A stretch of DNA of 10,837 bases from Rhodospirillales bacterium. Lineage in GTDB: Bacteria; Pseudomonadota; Alphaproteobacteria; Acetobacterales; Acetobacteraceae. The translations under genes and the position numbers were made by a program. Positions 1 through 5,808 of this stretch are shown here, piece after piece; within the stretch, counting starts at the first letter, position 1; every line of letters starts with the position of its first letter. The stretch is from contig JANXXW010000373.1 of NCBI GenBank assembly GCA_025350425.1, positions 1 to 10,837 on the forward strand. Direction: 5' to 3'. Below the pieces are notes generated by a model. The model was not told where the DNA came from. It saw only the letters and a list, made by a program, of their open reading frames with translations, and searched no databases.

Positions 1-309
1 GCGGGTGCGGATCGGCGGCAATTGCGGGCCCTCGCCCGCCGCGTATATCAAACCCTGGCCCAAAGCCCATGGCACCAGTAGGATATCGCTGAAGATGATC
101 GCGGCATCCAGGCCGAAACGCCGTATCGGTTGCAGAGTCACTTCCGCCGCCAAAGCCGGATTGGTTGCCAACGCTAAGAAGTCACCAGCCTTGGCGCGTA
201 TCTCACGGTACTCCGGCAAATAACGGCCAGCCTGCCGCATCAACCAGATCGGTGGCGGCCAAACTTTCTCATTCGCAAGCACGCGAGTCAGTCGCTTCAC
301 GGTAGCCAT
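1..309 (-). CDS. hemE: Uroporphyrinogen decarboxylase, N-terminal part (runs off left edge)
   Basis: Cytoplasmic haem-pathway enzyme that removes four acetate carboxyls from uroporphyrinogen III to give coproporphyrinogen III. Only the first 103 codons are present; the family is about 340-350 residues. The ATG at 309-307 gives MATVKRL, and no in-frame start lies just upstream. Residues 21-34 read PIWLMRQAGRYLPE, the classic HemE signature with its substrate-binding arginines. Near residue 73 is FSDIL, which holds the conserved catalytic aspartate, followed by the usual VPxALGQ stretch. No strong Shine-Dalgarno is visible, only GGGA touching the start. It diverges from ppsR across a 300-bp gap, the gene pair that flanks the origin in Caulobacter and Rickettsia. 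Identity is very secure. Confidence 0.95.
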   Translation of the reverse strand, partial: MATVKRLTRVLANEKVWPPPIWLMRQAGRYLPEYREIRAKAGDFLALATNPALAAEVTLQPIRRFGLDAAIIFSDILLVPWALGQGLIYAAGEGPQLPPIRTR

Positions 310-330
310 TCCCGGTCGATCGCCTTCATC

Positions 331-360
331 TTCTAGAAGAAAGATTAATTAAGAACTTAT
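331..360. other. AT-rich stretch, possible DNA unwinding element
   Basis: About 24 of 30 bases are A or T, against a clearly GC-rich surrounding. It contains the 8-bp palindrome TTAATTAA at 345-352. It starts 21 bp upstream of the hemE start codon and ends 18 bp before the perfect DnaA box. That is a plausible position for the unwinding element of an origin, though it could equally hold the hemE promoter. Confidence 0.45.
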
Positions 361-378
361 GGGGGTGGAGTGGAACCC

Positions 379-387
379 TGTGGATAA
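379..387 (-). promoter_or_regulatory. DnaA box, perfect consensus
   Basis: The plus strand reads TGTGGATAA, the exact reverse complement of the consensus DnaA box TTATCCACA. It lies in the hemE/ppsR gap, 18 bp from the AT-rich stretch, and points toward hemE. Confidence 0.75.
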
Positions 388-422
388 CGGGGTACCCGGT
401 CCCCGTGAAGCAGCGGGGCAAT

Positions 423-431
423 TTGTCCACA
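423..431 (+). promoter_or_regulatory. DnaA box, one mismatch
   Basis: TTGTCCACA differs from TTATCCACA only at the third base. It faces the perfect box at 379-387 in the opposite orientation, with 35 bp between them. Paired opposed boxes within a short non-coding gap are unlikely by chance. Confidence 0.65.
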
Positions 432-451
432 ATCGCGACGGTCAGCAAGTC

Positions 452-499
452 ACGGAGTCGGCTCGGTTTTTCGACTTATCCTCGACTCACTGACTCCGT
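452..499. repeat. Inverted repeat carrying GANTC sites
   Basis: ACGGAGTC at 452-459 is the exact reverse complement of GACTCCGT at 492-499, with 32 bp between the arms. Each arm contains a GANTC site (455-459 and 492-496), and a third lies at 484-488. A fourth GANTC is at 533-537. GANTC is the recognition sequence of the alphaproteobacterial cell-cycle methyltransferase CcrM. The spacer is long for a hairpin, so protein binding or methylation control is likelier than an RNA structure. Confidence 0.55.
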
Positions 500-526
500 C
501 GCAAATTTTCGCCCGCCGTCCAGCGC

Positions 527-554
527 TTGTGGGATTCCATCCCCGTGATAAATT
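527..554 (+). promoter_or_regulatory. Possible ppsR promoter
   Basis: TTGTGG at 527-532 and TAAATT at 549-554 are separated by 16 bp and resemble weak sigma-70 -35 and -10 boxes. Transcription would begin near 560, about 50 bp before the ATG at 610. If real, this excludes the GTG at 529 as the ppsR start. The match is partial and untested. Confidence 0.3.
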
Positions 555-609
555 CCGTATTCGGCCGACGGGGCTGGCGGCGGCTGTTATCCCCGCTATC
601 CTCGTAATC

Positions 610-1473
610 ATGGCCGAACGCTTGAACTTACATCTGGTGTCCGATTCAACGGGCGAAACCCTCAACTCGATCACCCGCGCGACGGTGGCGCAGTTCGAGC
701 ATGCCAGCATCGTGTACCATCGCTGGAGCCTGATCCGCACCCGCTTCCAGCTGCACCGCGTGCTGGAAGGAATCGAGGCCGAGCCCGGTCCGGTGCTGTC
801 CACCGTGATCGAGAAGGGTTTGCGTGCGGAGATGACCACCACGTGCGAGCGGCTGGGGCTGCAGCTCGTCAACGTGCTGGATCCCGTGATGGCGATGTTC
901 CAGGACCAATTCGGTGAGCAGGCGACGGCGCGGCCAGGACGGCAATATGTGCTCGATGCCGACTATTTTCGCCGCATCGATGCCATGCACTTCGTGCTCG
1001 CCCACGACGACGGTCAGCAGCAGGCCGGCATCGCGGAAGCCGACGTGTGCCTTGTCGGTGTGTCCCGTAGCTCCAAAACACCGACCTCGTTTTATCTGGC
1101 AAACCGGGGAGTGAAGGCGGCAAACGTGCCTCTCGTGCCCGGATTGATGGACGCGCCGGGGCTCGAATCGCCAACCTGCCCTGTCGTTGGCCTGACGCTC
1201 GATCCCGACGCACTGATCGAAATCCGCCGCCACCGTCTGCGGATGATCGGCACCGGCGCCAACACCGGCGCAGTCCGGCAGGATACTGGCGACTACGTGG
1301 ATCAGGAGGCCGTCAAGGCCGAGCTGCTCTGGGCACGCCGCCTGTGCACCCGGCGTGGCTGGCCGGTGATTGACGTGACGCGCCGGTCGATCGAGGAAAC
1401 GGCCGCGACGGTGCTACAACTTATGGAATCCTGGCATGAGCGTCGCCGCAAGGAAGCCGCGGCGGTGACGTGA
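610..1473 (+). CDS. ppsR: Pyruvate, phosphate dikinase regulatory protein (DUF299/PSRP family)
   Basis: Cytoplasmic bifunctional ADP-dependent kinase and phosphate-dependent pyrophosphorylase. It switches PPDK, or in other bacteria PEP synthase, off and on by threonine phosphorylation, controlling flux between pyruvate and PEP. The protein is 287 aa, close to the usual 270-280. The N-terminus has the family hallmark LVSDSTGET (residues 9-17), and residues 150-157 read GVSRSSKT, the nucleotide-binding P-loop, followed by PTSFYLANRG. I chose the ATG at 610 because MAERLNLHLVSDSTGE fits family N-termini; a GTG at 529 would add 27 residues that look non-coding. It is the rightward neighbour of the candidate origin, and its stop overlaps the maf start by 4 bp, suggesting co-transcription. 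Which target enzyme it regulates cannot be seen here. Confidence 0.92.
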   Translation: MAERLNLHLVSDSTGETLNSITRATVAQFEHASIVYHRWSLIRTRFQLHRVLEGIEAEPGPVLSTVIEKGLRAEMTTTCERLGLQLVNVLDPVMAMFQDQFGEQATARPGRQYVLDADYFRRIDAMHFVLAHDDGQQQAGIAEADVCLVGVSRSSKTPTSFYLANRGVKAANVPLVPGLMDAPGLESPTCPVVGLTLDPDALIEIRRHRLRMIGTGANTGAVRQDTGDYVDQEAVKAELLWARRLCTRRGWPVIDVTRRSIEETAATVLQLMESWHERRRKEAAAVT

Positions 1474-2069
1474 CAGCGCGGTTGATCCTGGCGAGCGGTT
1501 CCACCGCTCGCCAGGACCTGATGGCAGCGGCGGGACTGGTGTTCGAGGTGCGACCCGCCGCCATCGACGAGGACGAGATCAAGCGCGGCGCACGGGCGGC
1601 GAGCATGTCGGCTGACGATACGGCGATGTTGTTGGCTGAGATGAAGGCCATGCGGGTCGCGCGTTCGGTGCCGGACGCAATTGTGATCGGGGCGGATCAG
1701 CTTCTGGTGTGCGAGGGCCGCTGGTTCGACAAGCCGGGCACCCCGGCGGAGGCGCGCGCCCAGCTTCAGGCGTTGCGCGGACGCTCCCACGTGCTTGTCA
1801 CGGCGTTACTTTGCCAGCGTGGAGACCAACGCATCTGGACTCACATTGCCCGCCCGAAGCTTGAGATGCGCGAATTTTCCGATGCGTTCCTCGACGATTA
1901 CCTCGCGCGGGAGGGCGCTGCGGTGCTGTCCAGCGTCGGCGCCTATCGGCTGGAAGGGTTGGGAGTGCAGCTATTCGATGCGGTGTCCGGCGACCAAAGC
2001 AGCGTGCTCGGGCTGCCAATGCTGCCGTTGTTGGGGTTCCTGCGCCAGACGGGTGCGATTGCCAGCTAG
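1470..2069 (+). CDS. maf: Maf-family nucleoside triphosphate pyrophosphatase
   Basis: House-cleaning enzyme that hydrolyses non-canonical or methylated nucleoside triphosphates to the monophosphate and pyrophosphate. The protein is 199 aa, typical for Maf. It begins TARLILASGSTARQDLM, the diagnostic Maf N-terminal loop. Residues 71-79 are IVIGADQLL, followed by GRWFDKPGTPAEARAQL and a late SSVGAYRLEG motif. Glutamine after GAD resembles the YceF type (7-methyl-GTP pyrophosphatase) more than the dTTP/UTP type, which has threonine there; that subfamily call is inference. The GTG start overlaps the ppsR TGA (GTGA overlap), and AAGGAAG lies about 13 bp upstream. Its TAG stop overlaps the stop of the convergent regulator gene. 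In Caulobacter maf is followed by aroE, coaE and dnaQ, none of which is present here. Confidence 0.92.
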   Translation: MTARLILASGSTARQDLMAAAGLVFEVRPAAIDEDEIKRGARAASMSADDTAMLLAEMKAMRVARSVPDAIVIGADQLLVCEGRWFDKPGTPAEARAQLQALRGRSHVLVTALLCQRGDQRIWTHIARPKLEMREFSDAFLDDYLAREGAAVLSSVGAYRLEGLGVQLFDAVSGDQSSVLGLPMLPLLGFLRQTGAIAS

Positions 2070-2464
2070 GAGTGTCCCGCCAACCGACGCAATTTCGGCT
2101 TGGACCGAAGAGCGGTCGCGTCCAGCACGCTATGCAGCGTGGCCACCACCTCCGGGGTCAGGCGCTTGATGGTTTGTGCGATGCGGTTGGCGAGCGCCGT
2201 CTGTTCGGGTGTGAGTCCGGCGGTATCGACAACGATCCGAGGGTGCGACAGGCGGGCCAGCTTCGCCAGATCCTCCGCCTCGTCCCAGATCAGGCCGAGG
2301 TAATCGCATACCTGATGCACGAGGCCGGTGCTGGGCGCCCCGCGCTTGCCATGCTCCAGGGCCGAGAGATAGGCCGCCGATATATGCAGCTGGGCTGCCA
2401 TCGCCTTCAGCGTCATGTCCCGCTCGGCGCGGAGCACCCGGAGCCGCGCGCCGAACGGCGTCAT
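2066..2464 (-). CDS. XRE-family helix-turn-helix transcriptional regulator
   Basis: Small DNA-binding protein of 132 aa. Residues 5-60 form a Cro/CI-type HTH: GARLRVLRAERDMTLKAMA, then QLHISAAYLSALEHGKRG, whose serine-rich recognition helix and E-x-G-K/R-R ending are typical. A predicted helical C-terminal half ends in a basic tail (KPKLRR). The ATG at 2464 overlaps the smr stop codon as ATGA, so the two are probably translationally coupled. An XRE gene directly after smr is common in alphaproteobacteria. DNA target and ligand are not known from the sequence. A longer upstream reading in this frame overlaps smr and is not real. Its stop shares the bases CTAG with the convergent maf stop. Confidence 0.88.
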   Translation of the reverse strand: MTPFGARLRVLRAERDMTLKAMAAQLHISAAYLSALEHGKRGAPSTGLVHQVCDYLGLIWDEAEDLAKLARLSHPRIVVDTAGLTPEQTALANRIAQTIKRLTPEVVATLHSVLDATALRSKPKLRRLAGHS

Positions 2465-3012
2465 CGCGGCCGGCGCAGCAGCAGCCGTACCGAGCCGGAA
2501 TTGGCCGCATGCGGATGGCTCGCCGCCAGCACCAAAGGACGCAGGGTGGGAAGGTTGATCCATAGCGGGAACTCCCGGCGGATCACGCCGCCGGTCTCGC
2601 CGGAACCCTTCCCCGTGATGACCTCCACGCAGCGGAGCCCATCGGCCTGGGCGACGGCGAGAAACACCTGCAACGCGTGAAATGCCCGCTGCGCCGTTCG
2701 GCCATGCAGATCGAGCGTGCGCTGCGGTGTCAGTTTGCCGGTGCGGAGCCGGTTCCAACTGGATTTATCGAGGCCAGACGGGGCATCGCCCACCGCGAGG
2801 ATTCGTGGCGGCTGAGGAAGGCGTTTTATCGGCACCATCCGCGCCACCGGCTGGCTGGCGATGGCGACTACGATGACTCCAGCTTCCGGGGCCGGCGGCG
2901 GTTCGGGAGCCACACGTCCCGGGAACCGGCTGACGTGCTGGACATAGACAGCCCACTCTTCCCGGTCGCGATCCGTCAGTTGCTTACGGCGAAGAACGCG
3001 CACGTCACGCAA
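2461..3012 (-). CDS. Smr/MutS2-type domain protein
   Basis: The 183-aa protein has a charged N-terminus (LTDRDREEWAVYVQHV, residues 12-27), a proline-rich low-complexity stretch at about 31-75, and a C-terminal Smr domain. Smr hallmarks are LDLHG at 100-104, VEVITGKGSG at 129-138 and GGVIRREFPLWI at 141-152. Smr domains elsewhere are nicking nucleases or RNA-cleaving domains, but the role of this stand-alone bacterial type is unsettled. The start is uncertain: TTG at 3012-3010 keeps the conserved N-terminus, and GTG at 3003-3001 is equally possible. Neither has a clear Shine-Dalgarno. The stop overlaps the downstream regulator start by 4 bp. It sits near mltA as in many alphaproteobacteria, but here the two are separated by the DNA methyltransferase and MaoC genes. 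Confidence 0.88.
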   Translation of the reverse strand: MRDVRVLRRKQLTDRDREEWAVYVQHVSRFPGRVAPEPPPAPEAGVIVVAIASQPVARMVPIKRLPQPPRILAVGDAPSGLDKSSWNRLRTGKLTPQRTLDLHGRTAQRAFHALQVFLAVAQADGLRCVEVITGKGSGETGGVIRREFPLWINLPTLRPLVLAASHPHAANSGSVRLLLRRPR

Positions 3013-3246
3013 TAGCCGGGTTGCATAGCAGCTTCAAAGTGGTTGGGTGGCGCGGACGTGCCGCCATGCCAGCGCGGAGACCTATTTTCTCGACTTGTGG
3101 CAATTTGCTCCGTCGCAGCCCACGCCGAATAGCGCCCAGGTTCGCCAACGCGGTGGTGCCGTTCTGCTTGAAAGCCAAACTGGTGGCGAGCAACGGCTTT
3201 CTCCCGACAGGACAGCCTTATATCTAGTGGGACTGGGCGGAACCGA
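3013..3246. other. Unassigned gap between smr and the MaoC gene
   Basis: These 234 bp lie between two leftward genes. Short open frames exist on both strands, the longest about 60-70 codons, but none has a recognisable domain, a good Shine-Dalgarno or a supporting neighbour. I see no convincing terminator hairpin. It should contain the smr promoter, since smr is unlikely to rely wholly on read-through from the MaoC gene. It may be a decayed gene remnant, but I cannot name a source. Confidence 0.4.
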
Positions 3247-3726
3247 CTAGGACGGCCGCTTTCGCAGCAGCCATCGTTGCGTGCCTTCCAGCACCAATTC
3301 GCGCCGTTGATTGTGCACGGTGCTGCGAAGCGCGAGCACGCCGGTGGCGTTGTTCGGCGCGAGTTCGCTCACTTGTAAAACCGGATGCAGTGTGTCACCG
3401 GCGTAAACAGGACGCACAAAGCGGCTCGATTGGTCGAGCAACGTCACCAGCGATTCCTCGATCATGAACGGCAGCAATCCGGAGCCGGCCGCGGTCTGGA
3501 TGGCTACCAGGAACCCGTGGGCCAGCATCTCGGGATGTCCCTGGTCCTGACAATAGGCCAGGTCATTGTGCAGCGGATGTGCCTCTCCACTGGCGTCGGC
3601 GAACGAGCGGAACGCCGTTTCGTTCAGTGTGCGGGTTGGCAAGGTGAAGCGTTCGCCGAGGAAGAAATCCTCGAACCACCTGGATTCAAGCGCACGAGGT
3701 AGTTGAATGCCCGCAACACCTTCCAT
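3247..3726 (-). CDS. MaoC-like hot-dog-fold dehydratase/hydratase
   Basis: Protein of 159 aa, the size of single-domain (R)-specific enoyl-CoA hydratase-like proteins, which hydrate or dehydrate acyl-CoA thioesters. The hydratase-2 motif is at residues 43-56, FADASGEAHPLHND, followed by AHGFLVAIQTAAGSGLLP (69-86) and the late RFVRPVYAGDTL (102-113), all typical of the fold. In characterised members the catalytic pair is Asp and His five residues apart (SGDxNPxH); here the Asp position is Glu49 while His54 is kept. The ATG at 3726 is preferred because GAAAGGA at 3739-3733 sits 6 bp upstream; a GTG at 3762 would add 12 residues across that site. The natural substrate is unknown. Confidence 0.85.
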   Translation of the reverse strand: MEGVAGIQLPRALESRWFEDFFLGERFTLPTRTLNETAFRSFADASGEAHPLHNDLAYCQDQGHPEMLAHGFLVAIQTAAGSGLLPFMIEESLVTLLDQSSRFVRPVYAGDTLHPVLQVSELAPNNATGVLALRSTVHNQRRELVLEGTQRWLLRKRPS

Positions 3727-3763
3727 CAGTATTCCTTTCTCACGTTTCTGTGAACCAGACACA

Positions 3764-3793
3764 GTATTACCCGTCGTGGCATCCGCAACGCAA
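3764..3793 (-). promoter_or_regulatory. Possible promoter of the MaoC gene
   Basis: Reading leftward, TTGCGT (3793-3788) and TAATAC (3769-3764) are separated by 18 bp, a fair sigma-70-like pair. Transcription would begin about 30 bp before the ATG at 3726. A short inverted repeat, CTGTG at 3748-3752 and CACAG at 3760-3764, lies at and below the -10 and could be an operator. This is motif reading only. Confidence 0.35.
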
Positions 3794-3843
3794 GCAAGTA
3801 GGAAATGTTTAGCCCTCTTGCGCTAACAAACGATCAACGAGGA

Positions 3844-4695
3844 TTATCTTGTCATCGTGTGGTTTCGCGGCGCGCCAGCGCCGATCGGGGCTAGGTCCCC
3901 GGCCATGTCGGTCAGCATTTCGGCGTCCAGGCGCTCGCGGGCGATGGCGACATAGGCAGGGTCCATATCCATTCCGATGCCCCGCGCGCCCTCCCGGTGG
4001 GCCGCGACCAGAGTGGTGCCGGTGCCGACGAAGGGGTCCAGCACCAACGCGTCTGGTTGGCCGTGCAGCCGAATGCACCAGCGCGGGAGGTTGACCGGGA
4101 AGGTGCCGGGATGGTTCCATTTCTGCGTGCGGCTACGCACAGTTTCATAAGGGATGAACCAAGTGTTGCCGCGACAGCGTAGGTCCCGCGCATGGCCGCG
4201 CCGGGCGATGTTGGACTTGTCCTTGAACGGTACCCCGATCGCGAGCCGGTCCAGCGGCACCGCTCCGGTCAATGTCAGGTGGAAGATGTGTTCGTGGGCA
4301 TGGTTCAGGAAACGCTTTCCGCCGACTGGCTTGTAGTGTCCGACCGCGTCGTCAGGCGTCGCGATCGACTTGATCCAGGAGATATGGTTCTGCAGCACGA
4401 AAAGTGGCCGCAGCCGCACGATTAGCTCGAACGGCAACCATGGGCGGCTGGAGGAACCGGAGACGTTGAGGAAGATCGAGCCTTCCGGCTTCAGCACGCG
4501 GCGCAGCGCGGTCGCCACGGCAAATAGGAAATCGAGGTATTTCTCCTCTGGGACGCGATCCTCGTAGGAGCTGTACCGGAGATCGAGGTTGTACGGCGGC
4601 GAGGTCACGACCACATCGACCGAGCCCACTTCCAGTGTCGCGATCAGGTCGAGGCAGTCGCCAGTGAGCAGCGTCTGGCGTGAAGCCCTGTCCAC
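3844..4695 (-). CDS. DNA (N4-cytosine or N6-adenine) methyltransferase, beta class
   Basis: S-adenosylmethionine-dependent DNA amino-methyltransferase of 283 aa. Catalytic motif IV, TSPPYN, is at residues 31-36 near the N-terminus, and the AdoMet-binding motif DPFVGTGTT is at 220-228 near the C-terminus. The order IV, target region, X-I defines the beta class. HPGTFPVNLPRWCIRL at 195-210 is also characteristic. Ser-Pro-Pro-Tyr is commonest in N4-cytosine enzymes, but N6-adenine activity cannot be excluded; the recognition site cannot be read from sequence. The GTG start at 4695 lies 2 bp beyond the mltA stop, implying translational coupling. An open frame continuing to 4908 is the antisense-frame shadow within mltA. 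No restriction endonuclease gene is adjacent, so it looks like an orphan enzyme. It lacks the DPPYN motif and extra C-terminal domain of CcrM. Confidence 0.9.
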   Translation of the reverse strand: MDRASRQTLLTGDCLDLIATLEVGSVDVVVTSPPYNLDLRYSSYEDRVPEEKYLDFLFAVATALRRVLKPEGSIFLNVSGSSSRPWLPFELIVRLRPLFVLQNHISWIKSIATPDDAVGHYKPVGGKRFLNHAHEHIFHLTLTGAVPLDRLAIGVPFKDKSNIARRGHARDLRCRGNTWFIPYETVRSRTQKWNHPGTFPVNLPRWCIRLHGQPDALVLDPFVGTGTTLVAAHREGARGIGMDMDPAYVAIARERLDAEMLTDMAGDLAPIGAGAPRNHTMTR

Positions 4696-4697
4696 GT

Positions 4698-5795
4698 TCA
4701 GCTGGTGAAAGGCAGGCGCACGCCGCGCGGTACGAGCATGTATTGCATTCCAGGTTGCTTCATGCGGCCCGCCAGTTCGGCCGCGTCCACGCCCCAGCCA
4801 AGGAACAAATCGGCTCGCACCGGGCCCTTGATCGCGCCGCCAGTGTCCTGCGCCACCATCAGCCGGCGGATCGCCAGCCCGTTGATGGCGTTGGTCGTAT
4901 CCAGCCACATGGGTGTCCCGAGCGGCACGAAGCTGCGATCGACCGCGATGGAGCGGCCCGGCGTCAGCGCCACATCCATGGCACCCGGCGGCCCCTGCTC
5001 GATCGGGGTCGGCGGCAGTTCACGGAAAAAGACGAAAGCGGGGTTCTTCTCCATCACCGCGCGAGCCTGGGCGGGATGAGCCATCAGCCATGCGCGGATG
5101 GTCTGCAGCGAGGTTTCCTCGCGCGTCAGCTCGCCCCGATCGATAAGCACGCGCCCGATGGCGACATAGGCGTGTCCGTTCTGTCCGGCATAGCTGACGC
5201 GGACCACGTTGCCGTCTGGCAGGCGGATGCGGCCGGACCCTTGGATTTCAAGGAAGAACGCATCTACGGAATCGGCCAGCCAGAACCGCTCGAGATGCTG
5301 CCTGGCCAATGCCCCGCGATTGATGGCGGCGCGGTCGGGCAGGAGTTCGGGACGGCCGTTGTGCGCGCGCGGAGCCGGCATTCCATAAAGCGGGATGTCG
5401 TAGGTGGCCGATTGCCTGCGGGAGCCGGCGACCTCGGGCTCGTAGTAGCCCGTGAACAGCCCGTGCTCGCTGCCGTTGTCGGTCATGGCGTAGGGCTGAA
5501 AATTGGCCTCGAAGAAAGCACGCGCGGCATGCTCGTCGTTGGGTGGAATCGCGCGGGCGGCGGCACACACGGCTCGCCACGTCGCCGCGTCCTTCATTTG
5601 GCCGCAACTGGCACTGAACGCCGTCAATGCCTCCGCCAGATGGTCGGCCTGCCACCCCGGCAACCGATCGAACCCGACCGGTAGAAGACCCATGGTATGG
5701 ACTTGAGTCTCGGCGGAACTTGGCGCCGTCGATTGAGGGGTAGCGCAGCCGGCCAGGCCGAGGACAACGGCGAGCGCCAGCCAATGCGGTTTCAA
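4698..5795 (-). CDS. mltA: Membrane-bound lytic murein transglycosylase A
   Basis: Outer-membrane lipoprotein that cleaves the MurNAc-GlcNAc bond of peptidoglycan with formation of 1,6-anhydro-MurNAc, acting in periplasmic wall turnover. The 365-aa protein begins with a hydrophobic signal and a lipobox, LAGC, with the acylated cysteine at residue 17. The MltA domain contains LFTGYYEPEV (113-122) and LEIQGSGRI (182-190). The C-terminal 3D domain has its aspartates in SIAVDRSFVPLGTP (282-295), VAQDTGGAIKG (314-324) and RADLF (327-331). The likely start is TTG at 5795, with GAGGG (5810-5806) 10 bp upstream, overlapping the stop of the Tim44 gene. A 13-bp gap to that gene and a 2-bp gap to the methyltransferase indicate one operon. 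Confidence 0.95.
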   Translation of the reverse strand: MKPHWLALAVVLGLAGCATPQSTAPSSAETQVHTMGLLPVGFDRLPGWQADHLAEALTAFSASCGQMKDAATWRAVCAAARAIPPNDEHAARAFFEANFQPYAMTDNGSEHGLFTGYYEPEVAGSRRQSATYDIPLYGMPAPRAHNGRPELLPDRAAINRGALARQHLERFWLADSVDAFFLEIQGSGRIRLPDGNVVRVSYAGQNGHAYVAIGRVLIDRGELTREETSLQTIRAWLMAHPAQARAVMEKNPAFVFFRELPPTPIEQGPPGAMDVALTPGRSIAVDRSFVPLGTPMWLDTTNAINGLAIRRLMVAQDTGGAIKGPVRADLFLGWGVDAAELAGRMKQPGMQYMLVPRGVRLPFTS

Positions 5796-5808
5796 GCGAA
5801 GTAAACCC

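Larger units (their letters stand above)
310..609. other. oriC: Candidate chromosomal replication origin (oriC) between hemE and ppsR
   Basis: A 300-bp non-coding gap between divergent hemE and the DUF299-family gene. In Caulobacter and Rickettsia this gap is the chromosomal origin (established knowledge). Seen directly: a perfect DnaA box on the minus strand at 379-387, a one-mismatch box on the plus strand at 423-431, weaker two-mismatch boxes at 476-484 and 587-595, an AT-rich stretch at 331-360, and four GANTC sites between 455 and 537. A small inverted repeat (CCCCG at 401-405, CGGGG at 414-418) sits between the two main boxes. Transcription of both flanking genes runs away from the gap, as expected for a bidirectional origin. 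It must also hold the hemE and ppsR promoters. That it initiates replication is inference. Confidence 0.75.

Noticed and set aside
345..352. TTAATTAA as a CtrA site in the origin
   Set aside because: CtrA sites are TTAA-N7-TTAA; here the two TTAA halves are adjacent with no spacer.
529..609. In-frame GTG at 529 extending ppsR by 27 residues
   Set aside because: The extension lacks family-like sequence, covers a possible promoter and weak DnaA-like site, and the family N-terminus begins at the ATG at 610.
646..1233. Leftward open frame of 195 codons
   Set aside because: Antisense shadow of ppsR, His/Arg-rich with no recognisable domain.
3021..3227. Possible small gene or transposase remnant in the smr/MaoC gap
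   Set aside because: The translations in all frames show no recognisable transposase motif or terminal inverted repeats, so a mobile element could not be supported.
3844..4695. The DNA methyltransferase as CcrM
   Set aside because: It has TSPPYN rather than DPPYN, is only 283 aa and lacks the CcrM C-terminal domain, so GANTC specificity cannot be assumed.
4680..5684. Long rightward open frame of 334 codons
   Set aside because: It is wholly antisense to mltA, has low-complexity Arg/Gly/Pro-rich content and no domain; mltA has clear motifs.
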